Shown here piece after piece: positions 27,591 to 38,206 of a stretch of DNA of 64,000 nucleotides (its first letter is position 1; every line of letters begins with the position of its first letter). Below the pieces are notes generated by a model. The model saw only the letters and a list, made by a program, of their open reading frames with translations, did no database searches and was not told the origin of the DNA. This DNA comes from [Muricauda] lutisoli (nom. illeg.) (GTDB lineage: Bacteria; Bacteroidota; Bacteroidia; Flavobacteriales; Flavobacteriaceae). The translations under genes were made by a program, and so were the position numbers. The DNA lies in contig NZ_JAFLND010000001.1 in the NCBI RefSeq assembly GCF_017313105.1, forward strand, positions 496,001 to 560,000. The letters run 5' to 3'.

Positions 27591-28409
27591 GTGGCGGAAA
27601 AACACATCAAAATTACCGAGGAACCATCCAATTACAATCGTTTGGATGAAATGGATAGTTTGGAGATTGTTTCCAATATCAATAAAGAGGACAAAAAAAT
27701 TGCAGAGGCTGTGGAGTTGGTCTTGCCCCAAGTGGCCCAAGTGGTGGATGAAACGGCCAAGCGTTTTGAAAATGGGGGGAGGCTCTTTTATATAGGAGCT
27801 GGCACGAGCGGAAGATTGGGTATTCTGGACGCCTCCGAAATACCACCCACTTTTGGAATGCCCCATGACAGGGTGATTGGATTGATAGCCGGGGGAGATC
27901 AAGCTATTCGAAAGGCCGTTGAGTTTGCCGAAGATGATACAGAACAAGCATGGAAAGATCTTTTGGAATATAACATAAACGATAACGATGTTTTGGTCGG
28001 AATTGCTGCCTCGGGTACAACACCCTATGTCTTAGGGGGAATCGCCGATGCAAAGAAGAATGGTGTTTTAACGGTAGGGATTACCAATAACCCCGGTTCT
28101 CCTTTGGCACAGTCTGCGGATATTCCAATCGAAGTAAACGTGGGACCGGAGTTTTTAACGGGAAGTACCCGGATGAAAAGCGGGACCAGTCAAAAATTGG
28201 TGCTCAACATGATTTCGACAGCATTGATGATTCGCGTGGGCCGTGTAAAGGGAAACAAAATGGTGAACATGCAACTGAGCAATACTAAATTGGTGGACAG
28301 AGGAACTCGATACATTATGGAGGAGCTTGGTCTCGGTTACGAGGAGGCTGAAAAAATACTGAAAAAGTACGGCTCCGTTAAAAAGGCTATTGATGCCCTT
28401 AAACAATAA
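27591..28409 (+). CDS. murQ: N-acetylmuramic acid 6-phosphate etherase
   Basis: A 272-residue SIS-fold etherase that removes the D-lactyl ether of MurNAc-6-P to give GlcNAc-6-P. The start is GTG at 27591, four bases after the regulator's stop; the protein begins AEKHIKITEEPSNY. Diagnostic motifs are GAGTSGRLGILDASE, PPTFG and GPEFLTGSTRMKSGTSQK. It receives MurNAc-6-P from AnmK. It converges with the sugar dehydrogenase gene, with 9 bases between the stops. Confidence 0.96.
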   Translation: MAEKHIKITEEPSNYNRLDEMDSLEIVSNINKEDKKIAEAVELVLPQVAQVVDETAKRFENGGRLFYIGAGTSGRLGILDASEIPPTFGMPHDRVIGLIAGGDQAIRKAVEFAEDDTEQAWKDLLEYNINDNDVLVGIAASGTTPYVLGGIADAKKNGVLTVGITNNPGSPLAQSADIPIEVNVGPEFLTGSTRMKSGTSQKLVLNMISTALMIRVGRVKGNKMVNMQLSNTKLVDRGTRYIMEELGLGYEEAEKILKKYGSVKKAIDALKQ

Positions 28410-28418
28410 TTGGTTGAC

Positions 28419-29537
28419 TTATTTTGGAACAAGTCGGTAAATTCCTTTGCCCTCAACACTAATATAAATATAACCATCGGGGGCTTGGCGGACATTTCGC
28501 ACCCTTCCTATACCATCCAATAATTTCTCACGATAAATAACCTTGTTATCCTTTAGCTCCAAACGCTCCAAATATTGAAAGGCTAGCGAACCGACCAATA
28601 AATTGCCTTTCCATTTAGGGTATTTGTCGGAAGTGACAAATGTCATCCCGGATGGTGCGATCGACGGCGTCCATTGGTGAAGAGGTTGTTCCATGCCGGG
28701 CCTGGAGGTTTCATCTGTTATTTCGGTGCCGCTATAATTAATTCCGTAGGTTATTATGGGCCAGCCATAATTTTTGCCTTTTTGTATAATGTTGATTTCA
28801 TCTCCGCCCCTTGGTCCATGCTCGTGCTCCCATAAAACACCGGTTGTTGGATGTAATGTGAGCCCCTGTGGATTTCTATGGCCATAGCTCCATATCGCTT
28901 TTTTGGCACCTGGCTCATTAACAAATGGATTGTCGCTCGGGATGCTACCGTCATCATGAAGCCGATATATTTTTCCGCCATCCCTGGAAATGTCTTGAGG
29001 GTTTACATCCCTATCGCCTCTTTCACCAATGGAAAAGAACAGGTATCCGTCTCTGTCAAATTCTATTCTTGATCCAAAATGTTGTCCGCGAGTGGAGTTG
29101 GGGGTCGCTTTGTAGAGCACTTCCTTGCCCACAAGTTTGTTGCCGGATAATTTGGCTCTCATTATTGCAGTATTACCTCCCTTGCCCTCTCCTTCCTCAG
29201 AAGCGAAGGAGAAATATATCAATCCATTTTTAGCGTAATCAGGATGTAACTCAATATCCATTAAACCACCTTGGCCTCTATTGTATATTTTAGGGGTATT
29301 TTCTACTTCAATAGTATTTCCGGATTCGTTAAGTAGCAGTCTACCAGACTTTTCGGAGATTAAAATTGCCTTGTTCGGCAAGAAAACCATACCCCAAGCA
29401 TTCTGAAGGTTGCCAACCACTAATTCCTCAGTAAAATCAATGGTTTCGGGAGTATTTATCTCGTTGTCTGTGTTTTGAGCGCAGGATGTACTGAGCAGTA
29501 CAACGAAAAAATATGGTAATAAGAGACTTTTTTGCAT
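28419..29537 (-). CDS. PQQ-dependent sugar dehydrogenase family lipoprotein (Asd/soluble GDH-like)
   Basis: A 372-residue protein from ATG at 29537 (MQKSLLLPYFFVVLLSTSCAQ), seven codons inside the open frame. The signal peptide ends in a lipobox (LSTSC), so it is a predicted lipoprotein. The rest is the six-bladed GSDH beta-propeller: GGLMDIELHPDY, FGSRIEFDRDGYLF, YGHRNPQGL and EHEHGPRGGDEIN are characteristic. The family oxidises aldoses with PQQ, although not all members bind PQQ. No PQQ biosynthesis genes are in the window. Confidence 0.9.
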   Translation of the reverse strand: MQKSLLLPYFFVVLLSTSCAQNTDNEINTPETIDFTEELVVGNLQNAWGMVFLPNKAILISEKSGRLLLNESGNTIEVENTPKIYNRGQGGLMDIELHPDYAKNGLIYFSFASEEGEGKGGNTAIMRAKLSGNKLVGKEVLYKATPNSTRGQHFGSRIEFDRDGYLFFSIGERGDRDVNPQDISRDGGKIYRLHDDGSIPSDNPFVNEPGAKKAIWSYGHRNPQGLTLHPTTGVLWEHEHGPRGGDEINIIQKGKNYGWPIITYGINYSGTEITDETSRPGMEQPLHQWTPSIAPSGMTFVTSDKYPKWKGNLLVGSLAFQYLERLELKDNKVIYREKLLDGIGRVRNVRQAPDGYIYISVEGKGIYRLVPK

Positions 29538-29693
29538 AATTTTACGTTGAAATAACATGTTTTATAGATGAACGGTAACTTTTTGGTTATCGGGTGTATT
29601 GAATATAATTAGAATTTTATAAGAACAGAAAATTACTATTAAGAATATTAAGGTCCCAAATCTGACGTATTCTTCCAATCAAGACTTAACCCT

Positions 29694-32600
29694 ATGCTCC
29701 CACAAAAAACAAGGCATTTGCTATATGTCGTGTTGTTGGTGTTCATATCAATCTTCGGTTCCACGGTATTGGCAAAAACTCATGTTGCCCGGATTCTGAC
29801 CCATACGGTTTCCGAAAAAGCTGAGTCCGATACCCAGAAGGATTTTTCTGATGCAGCTATTACAGAAGTATCGGTCGAAGAAAATGAAGCCTTTACATCA
29901 ACGGCTATGTTTGCAACCATCATAAACGGCGCGAACGAAGAAGTGGTGTGTTCCAACGATGGGAGTACCTTGGCAAAATTCTTTTTGTGCGGTACCAGCG
30001 ATGTTAGAACCCTAACCTTAAGTCAGTCCGGAAGTTCTTATCAATGGCAGCAGCTCGACCCGAACAGTTGTGCACCTACAGTAGTGGATGATTGTCCTAC
30101 CATTAACAATGCCTGTACATGGAACACCGTTGGAACTGATGCTACTTTTGATTTGTCCACAGCAGGAGAGTTCAGGGTCCGTGTAAATTCAGGTCAGTAC
30201 TATTATTTTAAGTCCACGCTTAATCCGTTGAACCCTCAACTGATCAAAGAGGATATTATTTGTGGCAATCCTGGTAGGGTGGAAGTAACCAATGTCCCCG
30301 CTGGTTATGAATACAGTTTGAACAGCGCTGCAGGTCCTTATCAAGATGACCCATTTTTCGATATTACCGCTTCAGGCGACTATCGCGTTTATGTAAGATT
30401 GAAAAATGTTTCAGAGTCTGCCTGTGTATTTCCATCTAATTTGGTGACAGTGGATGATCTTGACATCACCGTAGATGTTACGGCGAATGATATTTTATGT
30501 AGTGGTGAACTGGGAAGTATTGATGTTGCCGTATCGGGTGTTCCGGGCTTTTATACCTACCGATTGGTGAAGAATGGTATTACGGTAGATACTTTTGGTC
30601 CCAACGGATCGGATAATTACACTTTTGCCAATGTAAGTCCAGGAACCTATAATATTCGAGTGGAAACCAATACTTGTTCCGAGACTATAACTACTGATAT
30701 TGAGGGCGACCCTATTGTAATAGGTGGGGGGATAAGCCCATTGGCCGTTTCGGCAACGGCGTCCGATAGTTTTGGTTGTGGAGCCTCATCTGTGGATGTA
30801 AATGTCACCACAAGTGGTGGCACTGCACCTTACCGATTTAGTGTCGATGGAGGTCCATTTGGTTCAACGTACTCAGGTACGTCCACATTTACCGTTTCAA
30901 CGGCAGGAACCTATAACATCTTGGTCGAGGATGCCAATGGCTGCCAAAGGACTGCGGCGGTGGATGTTGAAAATATACCACCACCCCTCTTTAACTTTAC
31001 CGAGGAAGATGCTAATTGTGGTGGTGCCAACGATGGTAGGATCACAGTAAACGTGACCAACGGATATGGTTACGAAATACAATATAGCGTTGATAACGGA
31101 GCAACTTTCCAAATCAGCAACACCTTCTCAAATTTGGCCCCGGGCAACTACGATGTGGTATTGCTTTACGAGCAGGATTCTTTTACCTGTACGACCACTC
31201 CGCAAGCTGCGACCATAGGTACGCCATCTACAATTACGGCTACCGCAACACCCGATAGCGCCCCGACCTGTATGAACGAAAACGGTGGACAAATCACCAT
31301 ATCTGGAGTTTCAGGTGGAACGGCGCCTTATGAGTACAGTGTGGGAGCTGGCTTTAGTAGTAACCCCGTGTTTCCAAGCCTTGGAGTCGGAACCTACACC
31401 CCGATGATCCGTGATGCCAACGGATGTGTACAAGCACTTCCGGATATCGTTTTCAATAGCTTGAATAAACCAACGGATTTGGATTTTACTATTTCCAGTT
31501 TGGATTGTATCACGACCACGGCATCTTTGGATTTGAGTGTAACCGGTGGTTCAGGAACATACACCTATGAAATTATTGCCCCAGCAGGTAGCGTTGTGAA
31601 CAATGGAAACAACAATACGTTCACAGGTTTGGGATTGGGAACCTATACCTTCAGGGTAACCGATGATGAAGGTTGCTCCTATGAAGAAAACTATGCCATC
31701 ACCGATATCAGCTCTATTGGGGTACAAGGTCAGCAGACCCGTGTGGTAACCTGTGTTGGTGATGCTGATGGTGAAGGTCGATTTTTGGTGGATGGATTCA
31801 ATTCCACCTACAGCTATAGCATTGATGGCGGACCTGTTTCTACGGGACAAAACAGTAATATTGTTCCATTAACAGGGTTGGCAGCCGGAAGCTACGTGAT
31901 TTCCGTAACCGATGAAGAAACCAATTGTACCGATACGGCCACATTGGTCATTGAGGAGCCATCGACTGCTTTCGCCATTTCCAGTTTGGATGTAACAGCA
32001 ATGAGTTGCCAAAATGGTAATACAGGGGCTGTACGCATCAATACCATAGGCGGATGGGGCGGTAACAGATATACCTTGACCCAGCCCGACGGTTCCACAA
32101 GGGGACCTAAAAATGGAAGTACGTTCTCCAATCTTTCACAAGATGGTCCTTATCAGGTTAGTGTCACCGATGCCAACGGGTGTACCGTAACGGATAGCTT
32201 TACGTTGACCCGTTTGGATGCCCCGACTTTGACCTTGGATACAGGAGCATCAGACTTTTGTTACGATAACTTTACGGCTGCTACACTGGTCGTAAATGCT
32301 ACGGGAGGTTTGGCTCCGTATCAATACCGAATCAATGGGGGAGCTCTGGGTGCTGGTACTAGTTTTAGTGGTTTAACACCTGGAACTTATACTATCGAGG
32401 TCATAGATGCCAATGATTGTAGGGATACCGTGACCGCAACCATAGAGCCACAAGTAATAGCAAATGCTACCACTATACAGGAGTTGGACTGTGCAGGCCC
32501 TCCCGGTCAGATTCAGGTGAACATTAGCAATGGTTATACATTATCAGGCGATTATGATATTTACGAAGTCAGTATCAATGGCGCGCCATATACTTCTAAT

Positions 32601-35600
32601 AACAATAACATTTCTGGAAATTCCTTTGTGTACAGTATTCCCAATGATGGCTCCATTATTTCCGATACCACATTCCAGTTTATGATCACCGATGCTAGGG
32701 GCTGTACTACGGAAACCAATACAGTGACCATTTCTCCACCGGAGACCATTGCAGGTACCGCTATTGCAACAGATACTCAATGTGGGGACGATTCCAGTGG
32801 TGTTGTAGAGCTCATCCCTGACACCACGCAAGGTGTTCCTCCTTATGAATTCAGCAATGACAATGGAGCAACTTTTAGCACACAAAATATATTCTCAGGA
32901 TACGGAGCGGGAACCCATGGCGGTTTTATTATTCGTGACAGCAGGGGTTGTGTGAGTCCTGCCTACTCCGTGACCATTGGCTCCAGCGACCCTTTGGATG
33001 CCACCGCAACACCAACAGATGCCGTTTGTTCCATAGGATCGGTAAATGGCTCCATATCCGCTACAATAAACAATGGGGTTGCCCCCTTCGATTATGTTTT
33101 GGTGGATGAATTTGGAGGTATGGTAGCTTCATCAACCGGAACAGCAAGCACAACGGTAACCTTCCCAAACCTGCCATTGGGCAACTATACCGTTATTACA
33201 ACCGATGCACAAGGGTGTGAGGATAGAGATCAAGTGGTTATCTATCAAAATCAATTGGATTTGATTCCGTTGGATCCAGACCCTGCAGTTTGTTCTGATA
33301 CCTCGTTTCCGTATCGAGTACAAGCCACCGGGGGATTGGCACCTTATGAATTTAGACTGGTAGGGGAGCCAATTTTTAACCCTGCTACTTCCGGAGGGGA
33401 TACCTACGATTTTACCGGTCAAGTGGTACCTGGCGTCACCTATTTTGTTGAGGTAAGGGATGCAAATGGCTGTACCTATATTGAAGAAATAGACCCAATA
33501 GGACCCAGTAATCCGGTTTCGGTCTCCGCAACATCATTGGCGGCTTCCTGTAATGTAGCCGGAAGTGGTTCCATAGAATACGAAGTTTCCGGAATTTCAG
33601 CACCGGGAGATTTTACCATTACGGTTCAGAATACCGATACAGGGGCAATGGTCTCTACACAATCATTCACTGGGGAGGCTATGCCATATACCGGTATAAT
33701 TACTGGGTTGGCACCAGGAAATTATCAACTAATTGTAAGGGACGATACAAATGGATGTAGTGGAAGTACGCTCGCCTTTATCGATATCAGTTCAGTGTCC
33801 ATTTCCATTGATAATTTTGTAGAAGCTACCTGTAATGTAGGCGCTTTAGTTACTGTCCGAGGTTTTGGAAGTGCAGCACCCTACAACTATGCTTATGTAC
33901 CTTCTGGAGACCCAGCGCCAACTTCTTTTGTTTCCGAGACAACTTTTGAGATTCCGGGACCTTACCCAGCGGATTACGATTTTTATGTTCAGGATGCCAA
34001 TGGATGCACGGCCTATACTACTTTGACTGTTACCCAAGAAGCTGGGGTTCCCGATCCGGTTATTGACGTAGTGAACCAATGTACGGCAACGAGTGGATAT
34101 CAAATTGATATGGTATCGCCACTTTCAACAGGTTCAGGACTGCCCGATGAGACTTACCAATACGATATTGGAAGCGGTTTTCAAACCGGAACAACTTTTA
34201 TTGTGCCCAATCCGGGAAGTTATGTAATAACGGTAAGGGATGGCAACGGATGTACCAACACCGTAACTGCAAACGTCTTCGACTTCTTTGCCATTTCGGC
34301 TGATGCAACATCATACCCAACCTGTAATGCTGGCGACGGTGAAATTACCGTAAATACTACTGGAGGTAGTGGTAATTTTGAATATCAGCTTAGGGATGCA
34401 GGCACTTTGGCCAATATAGGATCCCCTCAGAGTTCCAATATTTTTACAGGTGTAGCCCCAGGCGATTATAATATTTTGGTTACCGATCTGGACTCCAACA
34501 CCGCACCTTTATGTTCAGATGAAGCCATTGTGAACGTTTCCACGGTAAATTCACCCTTAATTACGGCCACACCAAGTAGCGATGTAACCTGTTTTGGATC
34601 TGATGATGGTACCATATCGGTGGAATTACAACCAGGGACAGATACGGATACGCCTATAAACTATGTTTTGTATCAAGGTGCAACAGCTACAATCATAGCG
34701 GGACCACAAGGTTCTCCGGTATTTGATGACCTTCAACCAGGTACTTATCAAGTAGAGGCCGTATCCGATAGAGGATGTACGGACCGGTCCGGAAATGTTA
34801 TCATAGATGAGCCAACACAATTGATGATGAATGCAGTGAACACGGAGTTCAGTTGTAATCCATCAAGCAATCAATTTAGCACGGCCACCATCACGATTTA
34901 TACCGATGACAATGGCGATGGCACAGGAACACCTACGGGTTCGGGCTCGTATACCTATAGCATGAACGATGGTACCCCTCAATTTGATGGTACCAATTTC
35001 CAGACCAGCAATACCTTCGAGGTAATTGATAATGGAACCGATCAAACAATAATTTTGACGGCAAGGGACCAAAACGGATGTGAGCAGACCGCAACGGTGA
35101 ACATCAATACACCTACGGACATTACTTTTAGTTACAATGTGAATCAAATTACTTGTGATGCTTCCGGAACTGGCGTAAGCCCAGGTTCCATTGATATTAT
35201 CGTAAATGAAGGACCGGGAAATTACGAAGTCGAAATTCTTCCATTGGGCTCGGAACCTGCCCGAAGTTCAGGTGGCACTGACCGAGTAACCTGGGATATT
35301 GCTACACCTGGGGATTACATTTTTGCTGTAACCGATGTTGGCAGTGGTGGTTGTACCTATTTGACTACTACCATCAATATGCCGGAGTACAATAATATCG
35401 AAGCTGTTATTGCCGAGGTGGAACCTGTGACCTGTTTCAACGGTTCCGATGGTGTCATCAGTTTGGATATTGCAAATTACAGCGGCACATATAATTATGA
35501 GGTGTTCTCCAGGGACAATGCCGGGGTCGAAACGTCTACTGGGATAACGGGTAGTTTTGATACGAACGCTCCGATAAATTCGCCGGAAATTATTGAAAAT

Positions 35601-37997
35601 GTACCAGCAGGTAATTTGGTAGTAAGAATTGAAGCTTTGGATGCTCCATATTGTGATGCAGTGAGCAATGTTACAACGGTGCGCTCTCCTGATAGACCTT
35701 TGACCGTGGATGCGGTACAAACATCACCAGTAACATGTAATGTGCCCGGATTCGGTGAGATTACAGCTTCGGGTGATGGAGGATGGGGAACCTACGAGTA
35801 CCAATTGGTAGCTTCGGATGGTACGGTATTGGTGGATTACCCTAATACCAACCCTGTTTTTGAGAACCTTTCGACCGATACGTATACCGTTAATGTAAGG
35901 GATTTGAGGGGATGCGAATCCACTATCAATATTGATTTGCCATTGCCCACACCAATTTCAGCGGATATTCAGGTAGTGAGCCCATTGGCCTGTAATAATG
36001 ATAACGATGCCATTATCGAAGCATACAATGTGGTTGGCGGACAAGGTCCAGGAAACTATCTGTATCAATTAAACAGAATTACGGACGGTACCAATAGCGG
36101 TCTTCAAACAACCACTACCTTTGCAAATTTATCCGCAGGAGCATATACCATTACCATTTTTGATGGATGGAACTGTAGCTTTACTACAGCTCCTATTACA
36201 GTCCAAGACCCAGAGATTGTTGTTGCTGAACTGGTTGAGCTTCAGCCCCCGGGATGTGGGGACTTGGGTAGAATGGAGCTCACGGTGACCAACCCGGAAC
36301 CGGGAGTGGATTATTTTTACCGAAGAGCTGGTACCACAGACCCGTTTATGCCTTTTGGAGCTGGTATGACGAGTGTGGAAATTGCCGCGGACATTACCTT
36401 AGATCCCGGACCCTTCCAATATGATGTGCAGAATTCCAACGGTTGTCCGTTCGAGAAATCAAATCAGATTTCATTGGACCCCGCAGCCCCTTTGGTGATT
36501 GCATTGGATTTGACCAACGCGACCATCAATTGTGCGGGCGAGGCAACGGGAATTATCCGTTCCGAAGCATTCGGCGGAATCGGAAATTATGTCTACACCT
36601 TGGTGAATTCCAACACTATGCCACCAACAGCGGTATCGATAGTGCGTCCTGCCCAAAATTCTGGAATTTTTAGGGAATTGAATCCCGGCACCTATTATGT
36701 GTATGCGCAGAGCGGTGGTTGTGAGGCTATTTCCGACCCTATTGTTATAGAACCAAAAGATCCATTGGTGTTGGATTATTTGGAAGCAGTTCCTGTGGTT
36801 TGTGCTGGCGACATGAACGGACAGATTATCATAGAGGCCAGTGGAGGTACTGGTCAAATTAGATATTCCATTTCCGATACATTGAGCGAGTTTTTTGAAG
36901 CTGATGATCCTGATAACCCCAACAGAAAAACCTTTACAGATTTGGCACCGAGAACCTACGACATCATTATCCAAGATGATTTGGGATGTACGATCACCAG
37001 AACCGTGGAGATTACCCAACCCATGGAGTTGGTTGCGGGCGTTGTGGAAACTACCCCTGAAACCTGTATGGGCGATGGGGATGGCACAATGACCATCGAG
37101 GTTACTGGTGGAACAGCACCATACTATACCAGTGTGAATTCAGCGGACGATGCCGATTTTGTGCAAAACGATGATTTATTCTTTGACAACCTTCAAGGAG
37201 GTGAAACCTATGTTGTGTTCGTTCGTGACGCCAATGGCTGTCAGACCAATATAATCGCTGACATCGGCGTGGGAGTGGATATTGTTGCGGAACCTATTGT
37301 GGAATATGGTTGTGAAGGCATTTTTCCCAATAGTACGGTCACCATAAATATTGAAGATAGTTCCCAATTATCCGATTTGTTGTTCTCCCTGGATGTGGAC
37401 GATGTGATGATGGCGACCGAACAACGTACCTTCGGGGATTTGCCAGCAGGAGAACATACCGTATTTATTTACCATTCCAATGGTTGTGTCACTTTTGTGG
37501 AATTTGAAGTTGACGCTTACGAGCCACTGACCTTGGAAGCAACCAAAACGGGCCCTGGGGAGGTTACGGCAGTGGCATCTGGCGGATTCGGTGGTTATGA
37601 ATATTTCTTCCAAGGTGAATCCTATGGTGAGGTCAACACCTTTAGCATCACACAGGATTCCAACATTAATATTATGGTTCGTGACCAAAACGGTTGTGAG
37701 GCAACTTTGGTAATGCCGTTCAATTTTGAGGGAATGCCCGAAATGCCAAACTTCTTTACACCGGATGGCGATAACCTTAACGATTACTGGTATCCTGAAA
37801 ACCGCGAATACTTCCCCTTTATAGATGTAATTATTTATGATAGGTACGGCAGGGTTGTGGCTCGTTTGGACCAAGTGAAAAAATGGGATGGCACCTATGA
37901 AGGTAAACCTTTGCCAACCGGAGACTACTGGTATGTAGTAAATGCAAACGATAACGAAAAACAGCAGTTTGTAGGTCATTTTACGTTGTATCGATAG
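29694..37997 (+). CDS. Giant SprB-like repeat protein with T9SS type B sorting domain
   Basis: A 2767-residue secreted protein. It has an N-terminal signal peptide (about residues 1-27), an Ig/PKD-like first module, and then about 28 tandem repeats of 75-100 residues. A typical repeat opens with a Cys and G-x-I-x-V, continues GG-x-xPYxYS, and closes with LxPGxYxVxVxDxxGC. This is the SprB repeat pattern of gliding adhesins; the Cys spacing suggests a disulfide in each repeat. The last ~85 residues (NFFTPDGDNLNDYW to GHFTLYR) form the gliding-motility/T9SS type B C-terminal domain. It is probably exported by the type IX system to the surface as an adhesin. No SprF/PorP-like partner gene is adjacent. 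The transcript stands alone; the next gene is 209 bases downstream. Confidence 0.94.
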   Translation: MLPQKTRHLLYVVLLVFISIFGSTVLAKTHVARILTHTVSEKAESDTQKDFSDAAITEVSVEENEAFTSTAMFATIINGANEEVVCSNDGSTLAKFFLCGTSDVRTLTLSQSGSSYQWQQLDPNSCAPTVVDDCPTINNACTWNTVGTDATFDLSTAGEFRVRVNSGQYYYFKSTLNPLNPQLIKEDIICGNPGRVEVTNVPAGYEYSLNSAAGPYQDDPFFDITASGDYRVYVRLKNVSESACVFPSNLVTVDDLDITVDVTANDILCSGELGSIDVAVSGVPGFYTYRLVKNGITVDTFGPNGSDNYTFANVSPGTYNIRVETNTCSETITTDIEGDPIVIGGGISPLAVSATASDSFGCGASSVDVNVTTSGGTAPYRFSVDGGPFGSTYSGTSTFTVSTAGTYNILVEDANGCQRTAAVDVENIPPPLFNFTEEDANCGGANDGRITVNVTNGYGYEIQYSVDNGATFQISNTFSNLAPGNYDVVLLYEQDSFTCTTTPQAATIGTPSTITATATPDSAPTCMNENGGQITISGVSGGTAPYEYSVGAGFSSNPVFPSLGVGTYTPMIRDANGCVQALPDIVFNSLNKPTDLDFTISSLDCITTTASLDLSVTGGSGTYTYEIIAPAGSVVNNGNNNTFTGLGLGTYTFRVTDDEGCSYEENYAITDISSIGVQGQQTRVVTCVGDADGEGRFLVDGFNSTYSYSIDGGPVSTGQNSNIVPLTGLAAGSYVISVTDEETNCTDTATLVIEEPSTAFAISSLDVTAMSCQNGNTGAVRINTIGGWGGNRYTLTQPDGSTRGPKNGSTFSNLSQDGPYQVSVTDANGCTVTDSFTLTRLDAPTLTLDTGASDFCYDNFTAATLVVNATGGLAPYQYRINGGALGAGTSFSGLTPGTYTIEVIDANDCRDTVTATIEPQVIANATTIQELDCAGPPGQIQVNISNGYTLSGDYDIYEVSINGAPYTSNNNNISGNSFVYSIPNDGSIISDTTFQFMITDARGCTTETNTVTISPPETIAGTAIATDTQCGDDSSGVVELIPDTTQGVPPYEFSNDNGATFSTQNIFSGYGAGTHGGFIIRDSRGCVSPAYSVTIGSSDPLDATATPTDAVCSIGSVNGSISATINNGVAPFDYVLVDEFGGMVASSTGTASTTVTFPNLPLGNYTVITTDAQGCEDRDQVVIYQNQLDLIPLDPDPAVCSDTSFPYRVQATGGLAPYEFRLVGEPIFNPATSGGDTYDFTGQVVPGVTYFVEVRDANGCTYIEEIDPIGPSNPVSVSATSLAASCNVAGSGSIEYEVSGISAPGDFTITVQNTDTGAMVSTQSFTGEAMPYTGIITGLAPGNYQLIVRDDTNGCSGSTLAFIDISSVSISIDNFVEATCNVGALVTVRGFGSAAPYNYAYVPSGDPAPTSFVSETTFEIPGPYPADYDFYVQDANGCTAYTTLTVTQEAGVPDPVIDVVNQCTATSGYQIDMVSPLSTGSGLPDETYQYDIGSGFQTGTTFIVPNPGSYVITVRDGNGCTNTVTANVFDFFAISADATSYPTCNAGDGEITVNTTGGSGNFEYQLRDAGTLANIGSPQSSNIFTGVAPGDYNILVTDLDSNTAPLCSDEAIVNVSTVNSPLITATPSSDVTCFGSDDGTISVELQPGTDTDTPINYVLYQGATATIIAGPQGSPVFDDLQPGTYQVEAVSDRGCTDRSGNVIIDEPTQLMMNAVNTEFSCNPSSNQFSTATITIYTDDNGDGTGTPTGSGSYTYSMNDGTPQFDGTNFQTSNTFEVIDNGTDQTIILTARDQNGCEQTATVNINTPTDITFSYNVNQITCDASGTGVSPGSIDIIVNEGPGNYEVEILPLGSEPARSSGGTDRVTWDIATPGDYIFAVTDVGSGGCTYLTTTINMPEYNNIEAVIAEVEPVTCFNGSDGVISLDIANYSGTYNYEVFSRDNAGVETSTGITGSFDTNAPINSPEIIENVPAGNLVVRIEALDAPYCDAVSNVTTVRSPDRPLTVDAVQTSPVTCNVPGFGEITASGDGGWGTYEYQLVASDGTVLVDYPNTNPVFENLSTDTYTVNVRDLRGCESTINIDLPLPTPISADIQVVSPLACNNDNDAIIEAYNVVGGQGPGNYLYQLNRITDGTNSGLQTTTTFANLSAGAYTITIFDGWNCSFTTAPITVQDPEIVVAELVELQPPGCGDLGRMELTVTNPEPGVDYFYRRAGTTDPFMPFGAGMTSVEIAADITLDPGPFQYDVQNSNGCPFEKSNQISLDPAAPLVIALDLTNATINCAGEATGIIRSEAFGGIGNYVYTLVNSNTMPPTAVSIVRPAQNSGIFRELNPGTYYVYAQSGGCEAISDPIVIEPKDPLVLDYLEAVPVVCAGDMNGQIIIEASGGTGQIRYSISDTLSEFFEADDPDNPNRKTFTDLAPRTYDIIIQDDLGCTITRTVEITQPMELVAGVVETTPETCMGDGDGTMTIEVTGGTAPYYTSVNSADDADFVQNDDLFFDNLQGGETYVVFVRDANGCQTNIIADIGVGVDIVAEPIVEYGCEGIFPNSTVTINIEDSSQLSDLLFSLDVDDVMMATEQRTFGDLPAGEHTVFIYHSNGCVTFVEFEVDAYEPLTLEATKTGPGEVTAVASGGFGGYEYFFQGESYGEVNTFSITQDSNINIMVRDQNGCEATLVMPFNFEGMPEMPNFFTPDGDNLNDYWYPENREYFPFIDVIIYDRYGRVVARLDQVKKWDGTYEGKPLPTGDYWYVVNANDNEKQQFVGHFTLYR

Positions 37998-38206
37998 CAA
38001 ATCAACACAAACTACGTATACTTTTCAAACTCCAGTAATTCGGTTCTTTTTCATAATCAGCATAATACCAAGAGCAGTGACAGAAAAAGGTGTTTAACTG
38101 ATTTAAATCATTGTAAACCAGATAATAGTAGGGTAAATTGTGTTGCTTGTGAAAAATGGAGCTCCAAGATCCTTTTCGTAAGGTTATTAACTTAAACATT
38201 AAGATC

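Noticed and set aside
21650..28409. Polysaccharide utilisation locus
   Set aside because: There is no SusC/SusD pair; the GH3 lacks an export signal and the neighbours are murein-recycling enzymes.
36471..37019. 182-codon and similar minus-strand frames inside the giant repeat gene
   Set aside because: They arise from the codon bias of the repeats (many Thr, Gly and Asn codons) and have no homologous character.
29694..37997. CRISPR or tandem DNA repeat array
   Set aside because: Repeats are at protein level only; DNA spacing and sequence vary between units and there are no spacer-like unique segments.
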